Counted from the stretch's first letter, positions 35,070-44,037 are shown. The stretch: DNA of 64,000 nt from Ramlibacter sp. WS9 (GCF_003797765.1 NZ_RKMB01000011.1:124001-188000), one strand, 5' to 3'. Notes: generated by a model not told the origin, from the sequence alone. Numbers and translations are program-made.

Positions 35070-35094
35070 GTAGACTCGTCGACACTTTGTCTAC
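35070..35094. promoter_or_regulatory. Inverted repeat between MBL-fold and LysR genes
   Basis: GTAGAC (35070-35075) and GTCTAC (35089-35094) form a perfect 6-bp inverted repeat with a 13-bp spacer that contains the dyad GTCGAC. It lies in the 118-bp divergent region and has the size of a LysR recognition site. Assignment is by position only. Confidence 0.35.
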
Positions 35095-35121
35095 CAGAAC
35101 GGCCTAATCCGCCGCACCCCC

Positions 35122-36057
35122 ATGGACCGGATTCGAGCGATGCAGGTGTTCACCGAGGTGGCCGAGCGCGGCAGCCTCACCGACGCGGGCAAGGCGATGG
35201 ACATCTCGCGCGCGATGGTGTCGCGCTACCTGGAAAGCCTGGAGAGCTGGCTGGGCGTGCGTGTGCTGCACCGCACGACGCGGCGCGTGAGCCTGACGGA
35301 TGCAGGCGCCGAGGCGTTGCAGCGCTGCAGGCAGGTGCTGGACCTGACGCTGGATGTCGAGGCCGCGGCCGGCGCCCGAAGCGCCGCGCCGAGCGGCAAG
35401 CTGCGCATCACCACCAGCAACTCGTTCGCGCAGGCGCATCTGGCCGCCGCGGTGTCGGACTTCCTGAAGGCGCATCCGCGCACCCAGGTCGAGCTGATCG
35501 TGCTGGAGCGCGCGGTGAACCTGGTGGAAGAGCGGATCGACCTGGCCGTGCGCATCAGCAACCAGCTCGACGACACACTGGTGGCTCGCCGCATCGCGAG
35601 TTGCCGCTCCGCGCTGTGTGCCGCGCCGTCCTACCTCGCGGAGCACGCCGCGCCGAAAACGCCGGAGCAACTGCGAACCCATCGCTGCCTCACCCACGCC
35701 CATGTCGGGCGAACCGAGTGGCGCCTGCAGCGCGACGGGCAAACGATCAAGGTGCCCGTGAGTGGCCCTCTTCAAAGCAACGAAGTGGCGGTGACACGGC
35801 AGGCCGCGCTGGAGGGTTTGGGAATTGCCATGCTGCCGACGTACTTCGCAAGCGACGATCTGGCGCAAGGCCGGCTGGTGCGCGTGCTGCCGGCGTACGA
35901 GCCGGAAACGTTGGGCATCCATGCGGTGTACCTGTCGCGCCAGCACCAGCCGCCACTGCTGCGCGCGATGCTGGACTTTTTGGCCGAGCGGTGGAGCGGC
36001 GCGGTGGCGCCTTGGGATGGCGTGGTGAAAGGCAGGAAGACCAAGGCGCGCAGCTAG
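35122..36057 (+). CDS. LysR-family transcriptional regulator
   Basis: Predicted 311 residues. The winged helix reads MDRIRAMQVFTEVAERGSL, then AMDISRAMVSRYLESLESWLG and LHRTTRRVSLTDAG, the pattern of the large LysR group that controls small divergent operons. A complete effector domain follows. It is divergent from the MBL-fold gene with a candidate operator between them. Its stop overlaps the end of the convergent Crp-like gene by 4 bp. Confidence 0.92.
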   Translation: MDRIRAMQVFTEVAERGSLTDAGKAMDISRAMVSRYLESLESWLGVRVLHRTTRRVSLTDAGAEALQRCRQVLDLTLDVEAAAGARSAAPSGKLRITTSNSFAQAHLAAAVSDFLKAHPRTQVELIVLERAVNLVEERIDLAVRISNQLDDTLVARRIASCRSALCAAPSYLAEHAAPKTPEQLRTHRCLTHAHVGRTEWRLQRDGQTIKVPVSGPLQSNEVAVTRQAALEGLGIAMLPTYFASDDLAQGRLVRVLPAYEPETLGIHAVYLSRQHQPPLLRAMLDFLAERWSGAVAPWDGVVKGRKTKARS

Positions 36058-36746
36058 GGCCCGCGCGAGAAGTTCTGCAGGCCCTCGAGGTCGAGGACCT
36101 CGATCACGCCATAGCGAATGCGCAGCAGGCCGGCCTCTTCGAGCTGGTGCAGCGCACGATTGGTGTTCTGCCTTGCAAGTCCGCACAGGCGGGCGATCTC
36201 GTCCTGGGAGATGACGAGCTCGCGATCCGTCGACGGATAGAGCTGCGGGTTGAATAGCTCGGACACGCAATAGGCGACGCGCGCCGGGAGGTCCTGCAGG
36301 CGAAAGCTCTCCACCAGCGCGACGTAGTGGCCCAGCCGCGCATTCAGCTGGTCGATCACCCAGCGGCTGAAGGCGCGGCTGTCGTCGATCAGCCAAAGGA
36401 ATGTCTGGCGCGGCATGAAGGCCACGTTGCTGTCGCGGATGGCCACGACCGCATAGGGGCGCGGCTCGCCCTTCAACGCTGCGCCTTCGCCGAACCAGGC
36501 ACCGGCGGGCACGCCGGCAAATGTCGTGGCACGCCCGTCGGAGGCGATCGTGTCGACTTTCAGCATCCCGTCCACCACGGCCAGCCAGTGCATCGCCGGC
36601 GAGCCGCGAAGGCACACCGTCGAGCCGGCCTTGAAACTTCGCATCGCCGTGTCGAGGTACACCCTGTCCATCTGCGCGGGCGTGAGACAGGAACGCCACG
36701 GGCTCGCTTCCAGGAAGTCGCGCAGGCTGGTGTTGGGGACGGTCAT
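36054..36746 (-). CDS. Crp/Fnr-family transcriptional regulator
   Basis: Predicted 230 residues. The N-terminal cyclic-nucleotide-binding-type beta barrel shows CLRGSPAMHWLAVVDGMLKV, GAWFGEGAALKGEPRPYAVVA, given in parts here, with FGEGA matching the phosphate-binding cassette. The C-terminal Crp-type HTH reads ISQDEIARLCGLARQNTNRALHQLEEAGLL, abbreviated. There is no N-terminal Cys cluster, so it is not a classic oxygen-sensing FNR. ATG 36746 fits the family start; the frame extends to 36836 without similarity. It diverges from the nitroreductase-ligase pair. Confidence 0.88.
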   Translation of the reverse strand: MTVPNTSLRDFLEASPWRSCLTPAQMDRVYLDTAMRSFKAGSTVCLRGSPAMHWLAVVDGMLKVDTIASDGRATTFAGVPAGAWFGEGAALKGEPRPYAVVAIRDSNVAFMPRQTFLWLIDDSRAFSRWVIDQLNARLGHYVALVESFRLQDLPARVAYCVSELFNPQLYPSTDRELVISQDEIARLCGLARQNTNRALHQLEEAGLLRIRYGVIEVLDLEGLQNFSRGP

Positions 36747-36881
36747 GAGGCAGGTGCTGATGAGGCGCTGGGCCTGCCCATTGTCCGCCGATTGGCCCCG
36801 GCGCGGCCGGGGGAAAGCACTCCCGCCGATTGTCATGAACAGAACATTCAGGATTCATCCTGCGGCCTAGCATTGGCGCCA

Positions 36882-37628
36882 ATGAAGCGTCTTACTCCTC
36901 CTCCGTCCATCGCGCCCGAGATCCTGCGCGAGGCGGTCGACTGGGCGATCGTCTCTCGCCGGTCGATCCGGGCCTTCCTGCCGACACCCGTGCCGCGCGA
37001 GGAGATCGAGGCGATCCTGGAGGTTGCACGTCACTGCGCCTCAGGCGTCAACACACAGCCCTGGCAAGTCCACGTGCTGACGGGTAGCGCGAAAGACCGG
37101 CTCAGCGCGGCCGTCCTGGCTGCCTACGACGACCCCTCGCTTCTCGCGGAGCTGGAAGAACCCTACGACTACTACCCGCGGGAATGGGTGTCACCTTACG
37201 TCGACCGGCGCCGCAAGCTCGGCTGGGAGCTGTACGGCCTGCTCGGCATCGACAAAGGCGACAAGCCCCGCATGCACGCGCAGCACGCGCGCAACTATCG
37301 CTTCTTCGACGCGCCGGTCGGGCTGATTTTCACCATCGACCGGGTGATGCAGCAAGGCAGCTTCATTGATTACGGCATGTTCCTTCAGAGTGTGATGGTG
37401 GCGGCCCGCGGCCGTGGACTTGACACCTGCCCGCAGGCCGCCTTCACGACGTTCCACCGCATCATCGCGCGTGAGCTCGGCATTTCCGATGGGCAGATGC
37501 TCGTCTGCGGCATGAGCCTCGGGCACGCGGACCCCAGCCGCGTCGAGAACTCCCTGGTGAGCGAGCGCGAGCCGGTCAGCAGCTTCGCCCATTTTCACGA
37601 CCACAGCCCCGCGGAGACATCGCCGTGA
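36882..37628 (+). CDS. Nitroreductase-family flavoprotein
   Basis: Predicted 248 residues. RRSIRAFLPTPVPREEIEAIL is the usual FMN-binding start (abbreviated), followed by ARHCASGVNTQPWQ, FIDYGMFLQSVMVAARGRGLDTCPQ and GMSLGHADP. These enzymes reduce nitro groups, quinones or flavins with NAD(P)H. The last four bases overlap the GTG of the acyl-CoA ligase gene, so the two are translationally coupled and may act in one aromatic- or enone-modifying pathway. Confidence 0.9.
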   Translation: MKRLTPPPSIAPEILREAVDWAIVSRRSIRAFLPTPVPREEIEAILEVARHCASGVNTQPWQVHVLTGSAKDRLSAAVLAAYDDPSLLAELEEPYDYYPREWVSPYVDRRRKLGWELYGLLGIDKGDKPRMHAQHARNYRFFDAPVGLIFTIDRVMQQGSFIDYGMFLQSVMVAARGRGLDTCPQAAFTTFHRIIARELGISDGQMLVCGMSLGHADPSRVENSLVSEREPVSSFAHFHDHSPAETSP

Positions 37629-39316
37629 CCCTCAACCCTTCGGCCTTCCCCACTGCCTCTCCCTATGCGCAAGGCCTCGAGCGCAACGCGGCCAACTTCG
37701 TGCCGTTGACGCCGCTGCGTTTCCTCGACCGCACCGCCGACGTCTATCCTCAGCGCCTGGCCATCGTGCACGGCAGCCTGCGCCAGACTTGGGCGCAGAC
37801 GCGCGAGCGCTGCTATCGGCTGGCATCGGCGCTCGTGCGCATGGGCGTGCGGACCGGTGACACCGTGTCAATCATTGCGCCCAACACACCGGCGATGCTC
37901 GAAGCGCACTTTGGCATTCCGCTGTCGGGGGCCGTGCTCAATGCCATCAACTGCCGGCTGGACGCCGAAGGTGTCGCCTTCATCTTGCGCCACGGCGAGT
38001 CGCGCGTGCTGCTGGTCGATCGCGAGTTCGCGCCGCTGGTCCAGCGCGCCCTGGCGAACGTGGCGCAACCGCCGCGCGTGATCGACATCAACGATCTCGA
38101 AGCGCCGGACGGGCCGGCGATCGGCGAGACGGATTACGAGTCTCTGCTGGCGGGTGGCGATCCCGCATTTGCCGGCGTCTGGCCAACCGACGAGTGGACG
38201 CCCATTGCGCTGAACTACACGTCGGGGACCACGGGCGACCCCAAAGGCGTGGTGCCCAGCCACCGCGGCACTTACCTGATGAGCCTCATGCAGATGACGG
38301 ACTGGGCGCTTCCGCGCGCACCCACCTACCTGTGGACGCTGCCGATGTTCCATGCCAACGGCTGGTGCTTCACGTGGGCCATCACGGCGGCGGCCGGCAC
38401 GCACGTGTGCCTGCGCAAGGTGACTGCGGCCAACATCTTCCGCGCCATCGCCGAACAAGGGGTCACGCATTTCTGCGCCGCGCCCATCGTCATGGGCGGC
38501 ATCGCCAACACGCCGCCCGCCGAACGCCAGGCCCTGCCCCGGCGCGTGCGCGTGCTGACCGCGGGCTCGCCTCCGCCGGCCGCCGTGCTCGAGGCGGTCG
38601 GGGCCATGGGCTTCGAGGTGGATCACGTGTTCGGCATCACGGAGATCTCCGGCACGGCCGTGAGCTGCGCCTGGCAAGACGCCTGGGACGACGCGCCCGC
38701 GGGCGAGCGAGCGCGGCTGCAAGCGCGTCAAGGTGTGCGGGCCGCCGTGCTGGAGGGGTTGATGGTCGCCGACCCGGAGACGTTGAAGCCGGTACGCGGC
38801 GACGGCAGCGATGCGGGCGAGATGCTGATTCGCGGCAACATCGTCATGATGGGCTATTTGAAGAACCCGGATGCGACGGCCAAGGCCTTCGCGGGCGGGT
38901 GGTTCCACACCGGCGACGTGGCGGTTGTGCATCCGGATGGCTACCTGCAGATCACGGACCGGTCCAAGGACGTCATCATCTCCGGCGGCGAGAACATCTC
39001 CTCCGTGGAGGTGGAGGACGTGCTGCATCGCCATCCAGGGGTCCTGCACGCTGCAGTCGTCGCCCAGCCCGACGACAAGTGGGGCGAAGTGCCCTGTGCC
39101 TTCGTCGAGCGCAAAGGCAGTGCCGATTTGCTCGACGAGGCCGAACTGATCGCCTTCTGCCGCGACCGCCTCGCCCACTTCAAATGCCCGCGCCGAGTCG
39201 TTTTTACCGAGTTGCCGAAAACCGCCACCGGCAAGATCCAGAAGTTTCGCCTGCGCGAGATGGCCGGCAGCCGCGAGGCGATCACACGGCTGGCGGAACC
39301 AGCCGGCGGGAAGTGA
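37625..39316 (+). CDS. AMP-dependent acyl-CoA synthetase
   Basis: Predicted 563 residues. The ATP-binding loop is YTSGTTGDPKGV, with WTLPMFHANGW typical of medium-chain/methylthiopropionyl-type ligases, GITEISG, then WFHTGDVAV, DRSKDVIISGGENIS and the C-terminal catalytic Lys region PKTATGKIQKF. It activates a carboxylic acid to its CoA thioester via an acyl-AMP. It starts with GTG overlapping the nitroreductase stop. Substrate unknown; short or branched acids are as likely as aromatic ones. Confidence 0.92.
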   Translation: MTLNPSAFPTASPYAQGLERNAANFVPLTPLRFLDRTADVYPQRLAIVHGSLRQTWAQTRERCYRLASALVRMGVRTGDTVSIIAPNTPAMLEAHFGIPLSGAVLNAINCRLDAEGVAFILRHGESRVLLVDREFAPLVQRALANVAQPPRVIDINDLEAPDGPAIGETDYESLLAGGDPAFAGVWPTDEWTPIALNYTSGTTGDPKGVVPSHRGTYLMSLMQMTDWALPRAPTYLWTLPMFHANGWCFTWAITAAAGTHVCLRKVTAANIFRAIAEQGVTHFCAAPIVMGGIANTPPAERQALPRRVRVLTAGSPPPAAVLEAVGAMGFEVDHVFGITEISGTAVSCAWQDAWDDAPAGERARLQARQGVRAAVLEGLMVADPETLKPVRGDGSDAGEMLIRGNIVMMGYLKNPDATAKAFAGGWFHTGDVAVVHPDGYLQITDRSKDVIISGGENISSVEVEDVLHRHPGVLHAAVVAQPDDKWGEVPCAFVERKGSADLLDEAELIAFCRDRLAHFKCPRRVVFTELPKTATGKIQKFRLREMAGSREAITRLAEPAGGK

Positions 39317-39342
39317 CGTGAAATCACGGCGTAGGTCGATGC

Positions 39343-39732
39343 CTACTTGCACGGCTCTTCGATTGCGTTGGTCAACACCTCCACCGCATGGCCGTCGAGA
39401 TCCTTGAACATCGCGCCGAAATAGGTTTCGCTGATGTCGGGCCGGCGGCGCGGGGAGAACACATCGGACGCCGCCGATTGCAGCGCGGTTTCATGCACGG
39501 CGTGGACCTGCTCGCGCGAAGGCGCGTCGAAGGCGACGTGGGTGCCCTTGGCCGTCACCTGCTCCGGCGCGGCCACGGGGTACAGAAAGAAGCACCATTG
39601 CGATCCGGTACCGAACGCCGCCTCGGCGCCCGTGTCGCGCAGGAGCTTCAGGCCCAGCGGCGCGAGCACCTGCGAGTAGAACGCCACCGCTTCGGCGTAT
39701 CGGGACGTGCCCAGGGAGATGTGTGAAATCAT
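39343..39732 (-). CDS. VOC-family (glyoxalase-like) protein
   Basis: Predicted 129 residues with two beta-alpha-beta-beta-beta units: MISHISLGTSRYAEAVAFYSQVL (abbreviated), WCFFLYPV, THVAFDAPSREQVHAVHE, then YFGAMFKDLDGHAVEVLTN. The first His and final Glu positions of glyoxalase metal sites are present (H in ISHISLG, E in AVEVL). Members may be glyoxalases, dioxygenases or resistance proteins. ATG 39732 begins the conserved fold. It is divergent from the Lrp gene. Confidence 0.88.
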   Translation of the reverse strand: MISHISLGTSRYAEAVAFYSQVLAPLGLKLLRDTGAEAAFGTGSQWCFFLYPVAAPEQVTAKGTHVAFDAPSREQVHAVHETALQSAASDVFSPRRRPDISETYFGAMFKDLDGHAVEVLTNAIEEPCK

Positions 39733-39844
39733 GAAGTGCTTTCCAGGTTGGTCCCTAGAATGGTAGGGACGCCCCTGCGCGGATTGCGCGCAATATCGCG
39801 GCGCCCTTTGCCGAAATTCCGCGAATCCTTCCCTGCACCTATCG

Positions 39845-40324
39845 ATGACCGACCTGGACCGTTTCGACCGCGAACTGCTCAACCTCGTGCAAGAGGATTC
39901 GGGCCAGACAGCCGAGAGCCTGGCGGCGCAGGTGGCGCTGTCGCCTTCCGCCATCCAGCGCCGGCTTCGGCGGATGCGCGAGGAAGGCGTGATCGCGCGT
40001 GAGGTCGCGGTGGTCGACGCGGCGAAGGTCGGACGGCCCACGTTCTTCATCGCCTCGCTGCAGCTCGAACAGGAAAGGCCCGAACACCTGAACCAGTTGG
40101 GCGCGTGGCTGCAGGCACAGCCGGCCGTGCAACAAGCCTTCTACGTGACCGGCCAGGCCGACTTCGTCCTTGTGCTGACGGCGCCGGACACTGCGTCGTA
40201 CGAAGCATTCATGTCGCGCATGATGATCGAGCACCCGAACATCAAGCGCTACACCACGAGCGTGGCGCTCAACGTCGTCAAGCGCGGGCTCGCGATACCC
40301 GTTCCGCCGGCGCCCGCGGTGTAG
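39845..40324 (+). CDS. Lrp/AsnC-family transcriptional regulator
   Basis: Predicted 159 residues. The N-terminal HTH reads DRFDRELLNLVQEDSGQ, then QVALSPSAIQRRLRRMREEGVI. The C-terminal RAM ligand-binding domain includes QAFYVTGQADFVLVL and YTTSVALNVVKRG. It lies 82 bp upstream of the PLP-dependent lyase gene in the same direction, the usual layout for an amino acid-responsive activator of a degradative enzyme. Confidence 0.93.
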   Translation: MTDLDRFDRELLNLVQEDSGQTAESLAAQVALSPSAIQRRLRRMREEGVIAREVAVVDAAKVGRPTFFIASLQLEQERPEHLNQLGAWLQAQPAVQQAFYVTGQADFVLVLTAPDTASYEAFMSRMMIEHPNIKRYTTSVALNVVKRGLAIPVPPAPAV

Positions 40325-40406
40325 CGCGCCGGAATCGCTTTTTTGCCGCGCCGAGGCGGGCGAATTCGCGGCGCATCCGCGGGCCTGGCGGGGCACACTC
40401 CAATTC

Positions 40407-41375
40407 ATGGACACCAACACAACGAAACCGGCAGCGCCGACCCGCCTGATCCAGCTCCCGCTGCTGGCGCGCGAAGCCGGTGTGGCAAGCGTGTGGGTCA
40501 AGGCGGAGTGCGACCGGCCCCTCGGAAACTTCAAGTCGTTGGGCGGCACCGCCGCCGCGTTGAAGGCCCTGGCGCGGGCGGGGAGCGAAGCGTCTCGCAC
40601 CACACTCATTTGCGCCAGCGACGGCAACCATGGGCTGGCGGTTGCCGCCGCGGCGACGGCGGCCGGCGCCCACGCGCGGATCTTCCTGCCGGCCGGCGCG
40701 ACGCCGGTGCGCGTCGCGCGCATTGCGGCGCAAGGCGCGCAGGTGGAGACGGTGCACGGCACTTACGACGACGCGGTGACCGAGGCCGCCGCTGCCGCCG
40801 CGCGCGGCGAGGGCATCCTGGTGTCCGACACTTCGGACGACCCGGACGACCGCGGGGTTCGTGACGTGATGCGTGGCTACGCGCAGCTGGCACGCGAGGT
40901 GCTGCAGCAGACGCAGGGCCACGCTCTGCCGACGCATGTCTTTGCCCAAGCCGGCGTCGGCGGACTCGCCGCCGCGCTTGCAGAGGGCTTGATGGCCCAC
41001 CTGCGCGATCCGGCCCGGCTGGTAGTGGTCGAGCCGGAGCGGGCGGCATGCGTCGCCGCGGGTCTTCGGGTGGGGCATCCGGTAACAGTCACCGGCGATT
41101 TGGAGACATGCGCGGAGATGCTTTCGTGCGGCACCGCGTCAGCTGCCGCACTCGACATCCTCCTGCGATTCGGCGCGAGTTCGGTGGCGGTAGATGAAGC
41201 GGCGCTGCTCTCCGCGCCCGCGACGCTCGCGAACTGCGGCGGCCCGCCCACAACGCCTTCAGGAGCCGCCGGTGTGGCCGGGCTCTTGCACGTGGCCCAC
41301 CGCGACGCGCTGCGTGCCGCGCATCGGCTCGGCAGCGACAGCAGTGTCCTGCTCGTCGTCTCCGAGGGTGCCTAG
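40407..41375 (+). CDS. PLP-dependent lyase, diaminopropionate ammonia-lyase/threonine dehydratase-like
   Basis: Predicted 322 residues of fold-type II. The PLP Lys lies in LGNFKSLGGTAAA, the substrate-binding Asn in ICASDGNHGLAVA, and the phosphate-binding glycine loop in AQAGVGGLAAALAEG. YGxxDD-like TYDDAV and VVEPERAACV resemble diaminopropionate ammonia-lyase. The protein is shorter than DpaL (about 400), so the exact amino acid is open. The upstream Lrp regulator supports a role in amino acid deamination. Confidence 0.85.
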   Translation: MDTNTTKPAAPTRLIQLPLLAREAGVASVWVKAECDRPLGNFKSLGGTAAALKALARAGSEASRTTLICASDGNHGLAVAAAATAAGAHARIFLPAGATPVRVARIAAQGAQVETVHGTYDDAVTEAAAAAARGEGILVSDTSDDPDDRGVRDVMRGYAQLAREVLQQTQGHALPTHVFAQAGVGGLAAALAEGLMAHLRDPARLVVVEPERAACVAAGLRVGHPVTVTGDLETCAEMLSCGTASAAALDILLRFGASSVAVDEAALLSAPATLANCGGPPTTPSGAAGVAGLLHVAHRDALRAAHRLGSDSSVLLVVSEGA

Positions 41376-41490
41376 GCTTGCCGATCCCCCGGCTGTCATT
41401 GCGGACTTCCCGCTCGACTGTCGTGAGCGCGGCCGGCGGCCGAGTCGCGCGTGCGGTTTTGCGACCGTCGTGCGCCAACAATGTCCCTGA

Positions 41491-41719
41491 GCGTCAGGCG
41501 GTGCCCGGCAGGGCCGATCTCTGTGGCGGCTGAGATTCTTGGTCTGGGGCCGGGCGCGCTTGCGCGCTTCGTTGACTAGCTCGCCGGACTTGTCCGAGCA
41601 CAGCGGCCTTAGGCGCTGTGCGAGTTGTACGGCGCCGGCCCCAGGCCAAGAATCTCAGCGAAGTCGGCGCAAAGCGGCGACCGACACAGTGTGAGGCCAT
41701 GACGGGTACCGCCTGACGC
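41491..41719. repeat. 229-bp nested inverted-repeat element (MITE-like or structured RNA)
   Basis: The outer arms, 17 bp at 41491-41507 and 41703-41719, match at 16/17 (GCGTCAGGCGGTGCCCG against its reverse complement with one change). Inner arms of 25 bp at 41529-41553 and 41635-41659 match at 24/25. Between outer and inner arms the halves remain alignable (about 14/21), and the right half carries some 22 extra bases. The core holds three hairpins: GCGCGC-TT-GCGCGC (41554-41567), CGGAC-TT-GTCCG (41585-41596) and CACAGCG/CGCTGTG (41599-41620). Both arms read inward encode AEILGLGP. It fills most of the gene-free stretch 41376-41765; nothing else was seen there. Confidence 0.8.
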
Positions 41720-41765
41720 GACGCGAAGAAGAGGAAAACCGGAAGTCATGGATTGCGGGACAGGA

Positions 41766-42560
41766 CTAAGCCGACCGACCGGCCCGCGGCAGGCAAGCAC
41801 CCGCCAACGCGGCGCCCAGCGTGATGAACCACGAGTAGTACACCCACAGCAGGAACGCGAGCAGCGGAGCGAAGGCGCCATAGATCGTCCGGTAGGCCGG
41901 CATGTTCGCCAGGTAAATCGCGAAGCCGCGCTTGCCCAGCTCGAAGGCGATGCCGGCGAGCAGGCCACCGGCGATCGCATCGCGCCACCGCACGGCCGTG
42001 TGCGGCACGAAGCGGAACAGGCAGGTGAAGCCGGCCGCGCCCAACGCAAGGGGGCCGAGCGTTGCCGCGAGGCCGCGTGCATTGGCCAGCAGGTACGACG
42101 TCGCCCACAGGCTCGCGCCGATGATGACCGGCCCGGTCAGCAACAAGCCAATGTACAAGGCCAGCCGGCGCAGAAACGGCCGCGGTTTCTTGGCGAGCCA
42201 GATGCGGTTGAGCGTGTTCTCCACGCTGAGAAGCAGTGCCAGCGCCGACAGCAGCAATACGCCAAAGCCGACCCACGTGAGTCCGCTGGTGTTCCCGGTG
42301 AACTGGGCAAGATGCTTGAGAACGGTCTTGGTGATGTCGGCCGGTAGCAGGCCGCGCAGCAAGTGCTCCCGGATCGCTTCACCGGTGGGGCGCAAGGCCG
42401 GCACGCGCGCGAACAAGGCGAAGCTCACCGCCAGCAGCGGCACCATCGACATCACGGTCGCAAACGTGAGCCCGCCCGCCGCCTGCGCGAGGCGTTCTTC
42501 CCGGCCGCGCCGGACGATGAGGCTGGCCAGGCTGCCCTGGCTTCGGGTTGTTTTTGCCAC
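41766..42560 (-). CDS. YihY/UPF0761 (BrkB-like) inner membrane protein
   Basis: Predicted 264 residues with about six membrane spans. Family landmarks are LTFATVMSMVPLLAVSFALFA, ENTLNRIWLAKK, FRFVPHTAVRWRDAIAGGLLAGIAFELGKRGFA (abbreviated) and YGAFAPLLAFLLWVYYSW. The molecular role of YihY proteins is unsettled; older annotations call them ribonuclease BN or virulence factor BrkB. GTG 42560 is chosen because the next upstream start lies inside the divergent glutaminase gene. Only 32 bp separate the two starts, so promoters must overlap. Confidence 0.87.
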   Translation of the reverse strand: MAKTTRSQGSLASLIVRRGREERLAQAAGGLTFATVMSMVPLLAVSFALFARVPALRPTGEAIREHLLRGLLPADITKTVLKHLAQFTGNTSGLTWVGFGVLLLSALALLLSVENTLNRIWLAKKPRPFLRRLALYIGLLLTGPVIIGASLWATSYLLANARGLAATLGPLALGAAGFTCLFRFVPHTAVRWRDAIAGGLLAGIAFELGKRGFAIYLANMPAYRTIYGAFAPLLAFLLWVYYSWFITLGAALAGACLPRAGRSA

Positions 42561-42592
42561 CGGGGCAATATACCTGCGCGCACAATCCCGCC

Positions 42593-43504
42593 ATGGACTT
42601 TCAATCGCTGCTCGAAGACATCGTCGCCACGCTTCGCCCCGAGCTGGGCGAGGCAGGGCACGTCGCCAACTACATCCCCGCACTGGCGCGCGTGCCGGCG
42701 GCGCGGTTCGGGATCGCGCTGCGAACCTGCGACGGCCACGAGGCCCATGCCGGGGACAGCACCACCGCGTTTTCGATCCAGAGCATTTCCAAGCTGTTCG
42801 CGCTGACGATGGGCATGCGCGAGATGGGCGAGACGCTGTGGGAGCGCATCGGCCGCGAGCCGTCAGGCAACCCGTTCAACTCCCTGGTGCAACTGGAGTC
42901 GGAACGCGGCATCCCGCGCAACCCCTTCATCAACGCCGGCGCAATCGCTGTGACGGACCGGCTCGTCAGCCTGTTCGATGCGAAAGCCGAGATGCTCACG
43001 CTGTTGTCCAGCCTGTGCGGCGAACCGGTGCAGTTCGACGAAGAGGTCGCCGCGTCGGAAGCCGCCACGGGCTTTCGCAACATCGCACTGGCCAATTTCA
43101 TGAAGAGCTTCGGCCGTATCGACAACGATGTGTCGGCGGTGCTTGACGCCTATTTCCATCATTGCGCGGCCGCCATGAATTGCCTGCAGCTGGCCCGTGC
43201 CACCGGTTTCCTGTGCCGCGATGGAGTGCATCCGTTCACGGGCCACCAGCTCCTCACCGAAAGCCAGGCGCGGCGAATCAACGCGCTGATGCTGACCTGC
43301 GGCACCTACGATGCGGCCGGCGAGTTCGCCTTTCGCATCGGCCTGCCGTGCAAGAGCGGCGTGGGCGGCGGCATCGTGGCCGTGGTGCCGGACCGCCTGA
43401 CCCTGTGCGTGTGGTCACCGGCCTTGGACTCGACCGGCAACTCGCTGCTGGGCATGAAGGCGCTCGAGTTGTTCACGGCGAAGACCGGGCTTTCGATCTT
43501 CTGA
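42593..43504 (+). CDS. glsA: Glutaminase
   Basis: Predicted 303 residues of the serine-dependent glutaminase family, hydrolysing L-glutamine to glutamate and ammonia. The Ser-x-x-Lys catalytic pair lies in FSIQSISKLFAL. ERGIPRNPFINAGAIAV, the Tyr-containing FGRIDNDVSAVLDAYFHHCA (abbreviated) and PCKSGVGGGIVAVVP are hallmark motifs, and length matches the family. No partner gene is coupled; it is divergent from yihY-like and convergent with the thioesterase. Confidence 0.95.
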   Translation: MDFQSLLEDIVATLRPELGEAGHVANYIPALARVPAARFGIALRTCDGHEAHAGDSTTAFSIQSISKLFALTMGMREMGETLWERIGREPSGNPFNSLVQLESERGIPRNPFINAGAIAVTDRLVSLFDAKAEMLTLLSSLCGEPVQFDEEVAASEAATGFRNIALANFMKSFGRIDNDVSAVLDAYFHHCAAAMNCLQLARATGFLCRDGVHPFTGHQLLTESQARRINALMLTCGTYDAAGEFAFRIGLPCKSGVGGGIVAVVPDRLTLCVWSPALDSTGNSLLGMKALELFTAKTGLSIF

Positions 43505-43528
43505 CTTCGGCCCCGACGCGGCCCGCCG

Positions 43529-43954
43529 TCACGCCGATTCGTCGGGCACCACCAGGAGCAAGGTCTCGCCCGTGGCGACGAGTTTCTCGGCGCCCCCGGA
43601 CAGCGCGAAGAGCTCGCACGACGTGAACACCTGCGACTTGCCGGGTTTGACGACACGCGCACGGGCGATGAATCGCTCGCCCACCGCCGGGCGTAGGCAG
43701 TTGACCGCGTAGTGCGACGCGAGCACGCGCCCGACCAGCGTCGCCGCCGCATAGCCGCAGGCCGTGTCGATGAGCGCGCCCACAAGCCCCGCGTGCAGAA
43801 AGCCGGAATACTGCCCCACCTCGATGCGCCAGGGCATCGCGATTTCGGCTTTGCCGGGCTCGGCGCTGACGACCTCGATGCCGCACCATTGGTTGAATGC
43901 GGACGTGAGGTTGATGGCCCGGATCTGGGCCAGGGGATCGGGAAGCGGTTTCAT
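43529..43954 (-). CDS. PaaI-type hotdog-fold thioesterase
   Basis: Predicted 141 residues, one hotdog domain: HAGLVGALIDTACGYAAATLVG carries the conserved HxGxxxxxxDxxxGxA pattern (abbreviated), followed by AVNCLRPAVGERFIARARVV. PaaI-type enzymes hydrolyse acyl- or hydroxyphenylacetyl-CoA to rescue CoA. It stands alone between glutaminase and the glycosidase gene; possible housekeeping for aromatic CoA pathways such as the operon at 54426. Confidence 0.9.
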   Translation of the reverse strand: MKPLPDPLAQIRAINLTSAFNQWCGIEVVSAEPGKAEIAMPWRIEVGQYSGFLHAGLVGALIDTACGYAAATLVGRVLASHYAVNCLRPAVGERFIARARVVKPGKSQVFTSCELFALSGGAEKLVATGETLLLVVPDESA

Positions 43955-44037
43955 CGCGGCACTCCTTGAGGATGTGCCGTGACGATACGAACCTTAGCGC
44001 GGCACCAAGGTCATGGCCCCTGTCGCGCGCGCAACAG

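Noticed and set aside
35104..36882. 592-codon minus-strand frame spanning the LysR and Crp-like genes
   Set aside because: Crosses two real genes in different frames and has no coherent motif.
41491..41700. Short protein-coding genes inside the inverted-repeat element
   Set aside because: Frames on both strands are by-products of the palindromic arms and carry no start signal or family similarity.
41491..41719. Integron attC site
   Set aside because: The arms are long and perfect, and no RYYYAAC/GTTRRRY core pair at the ends nor an integrase or cassette was found.
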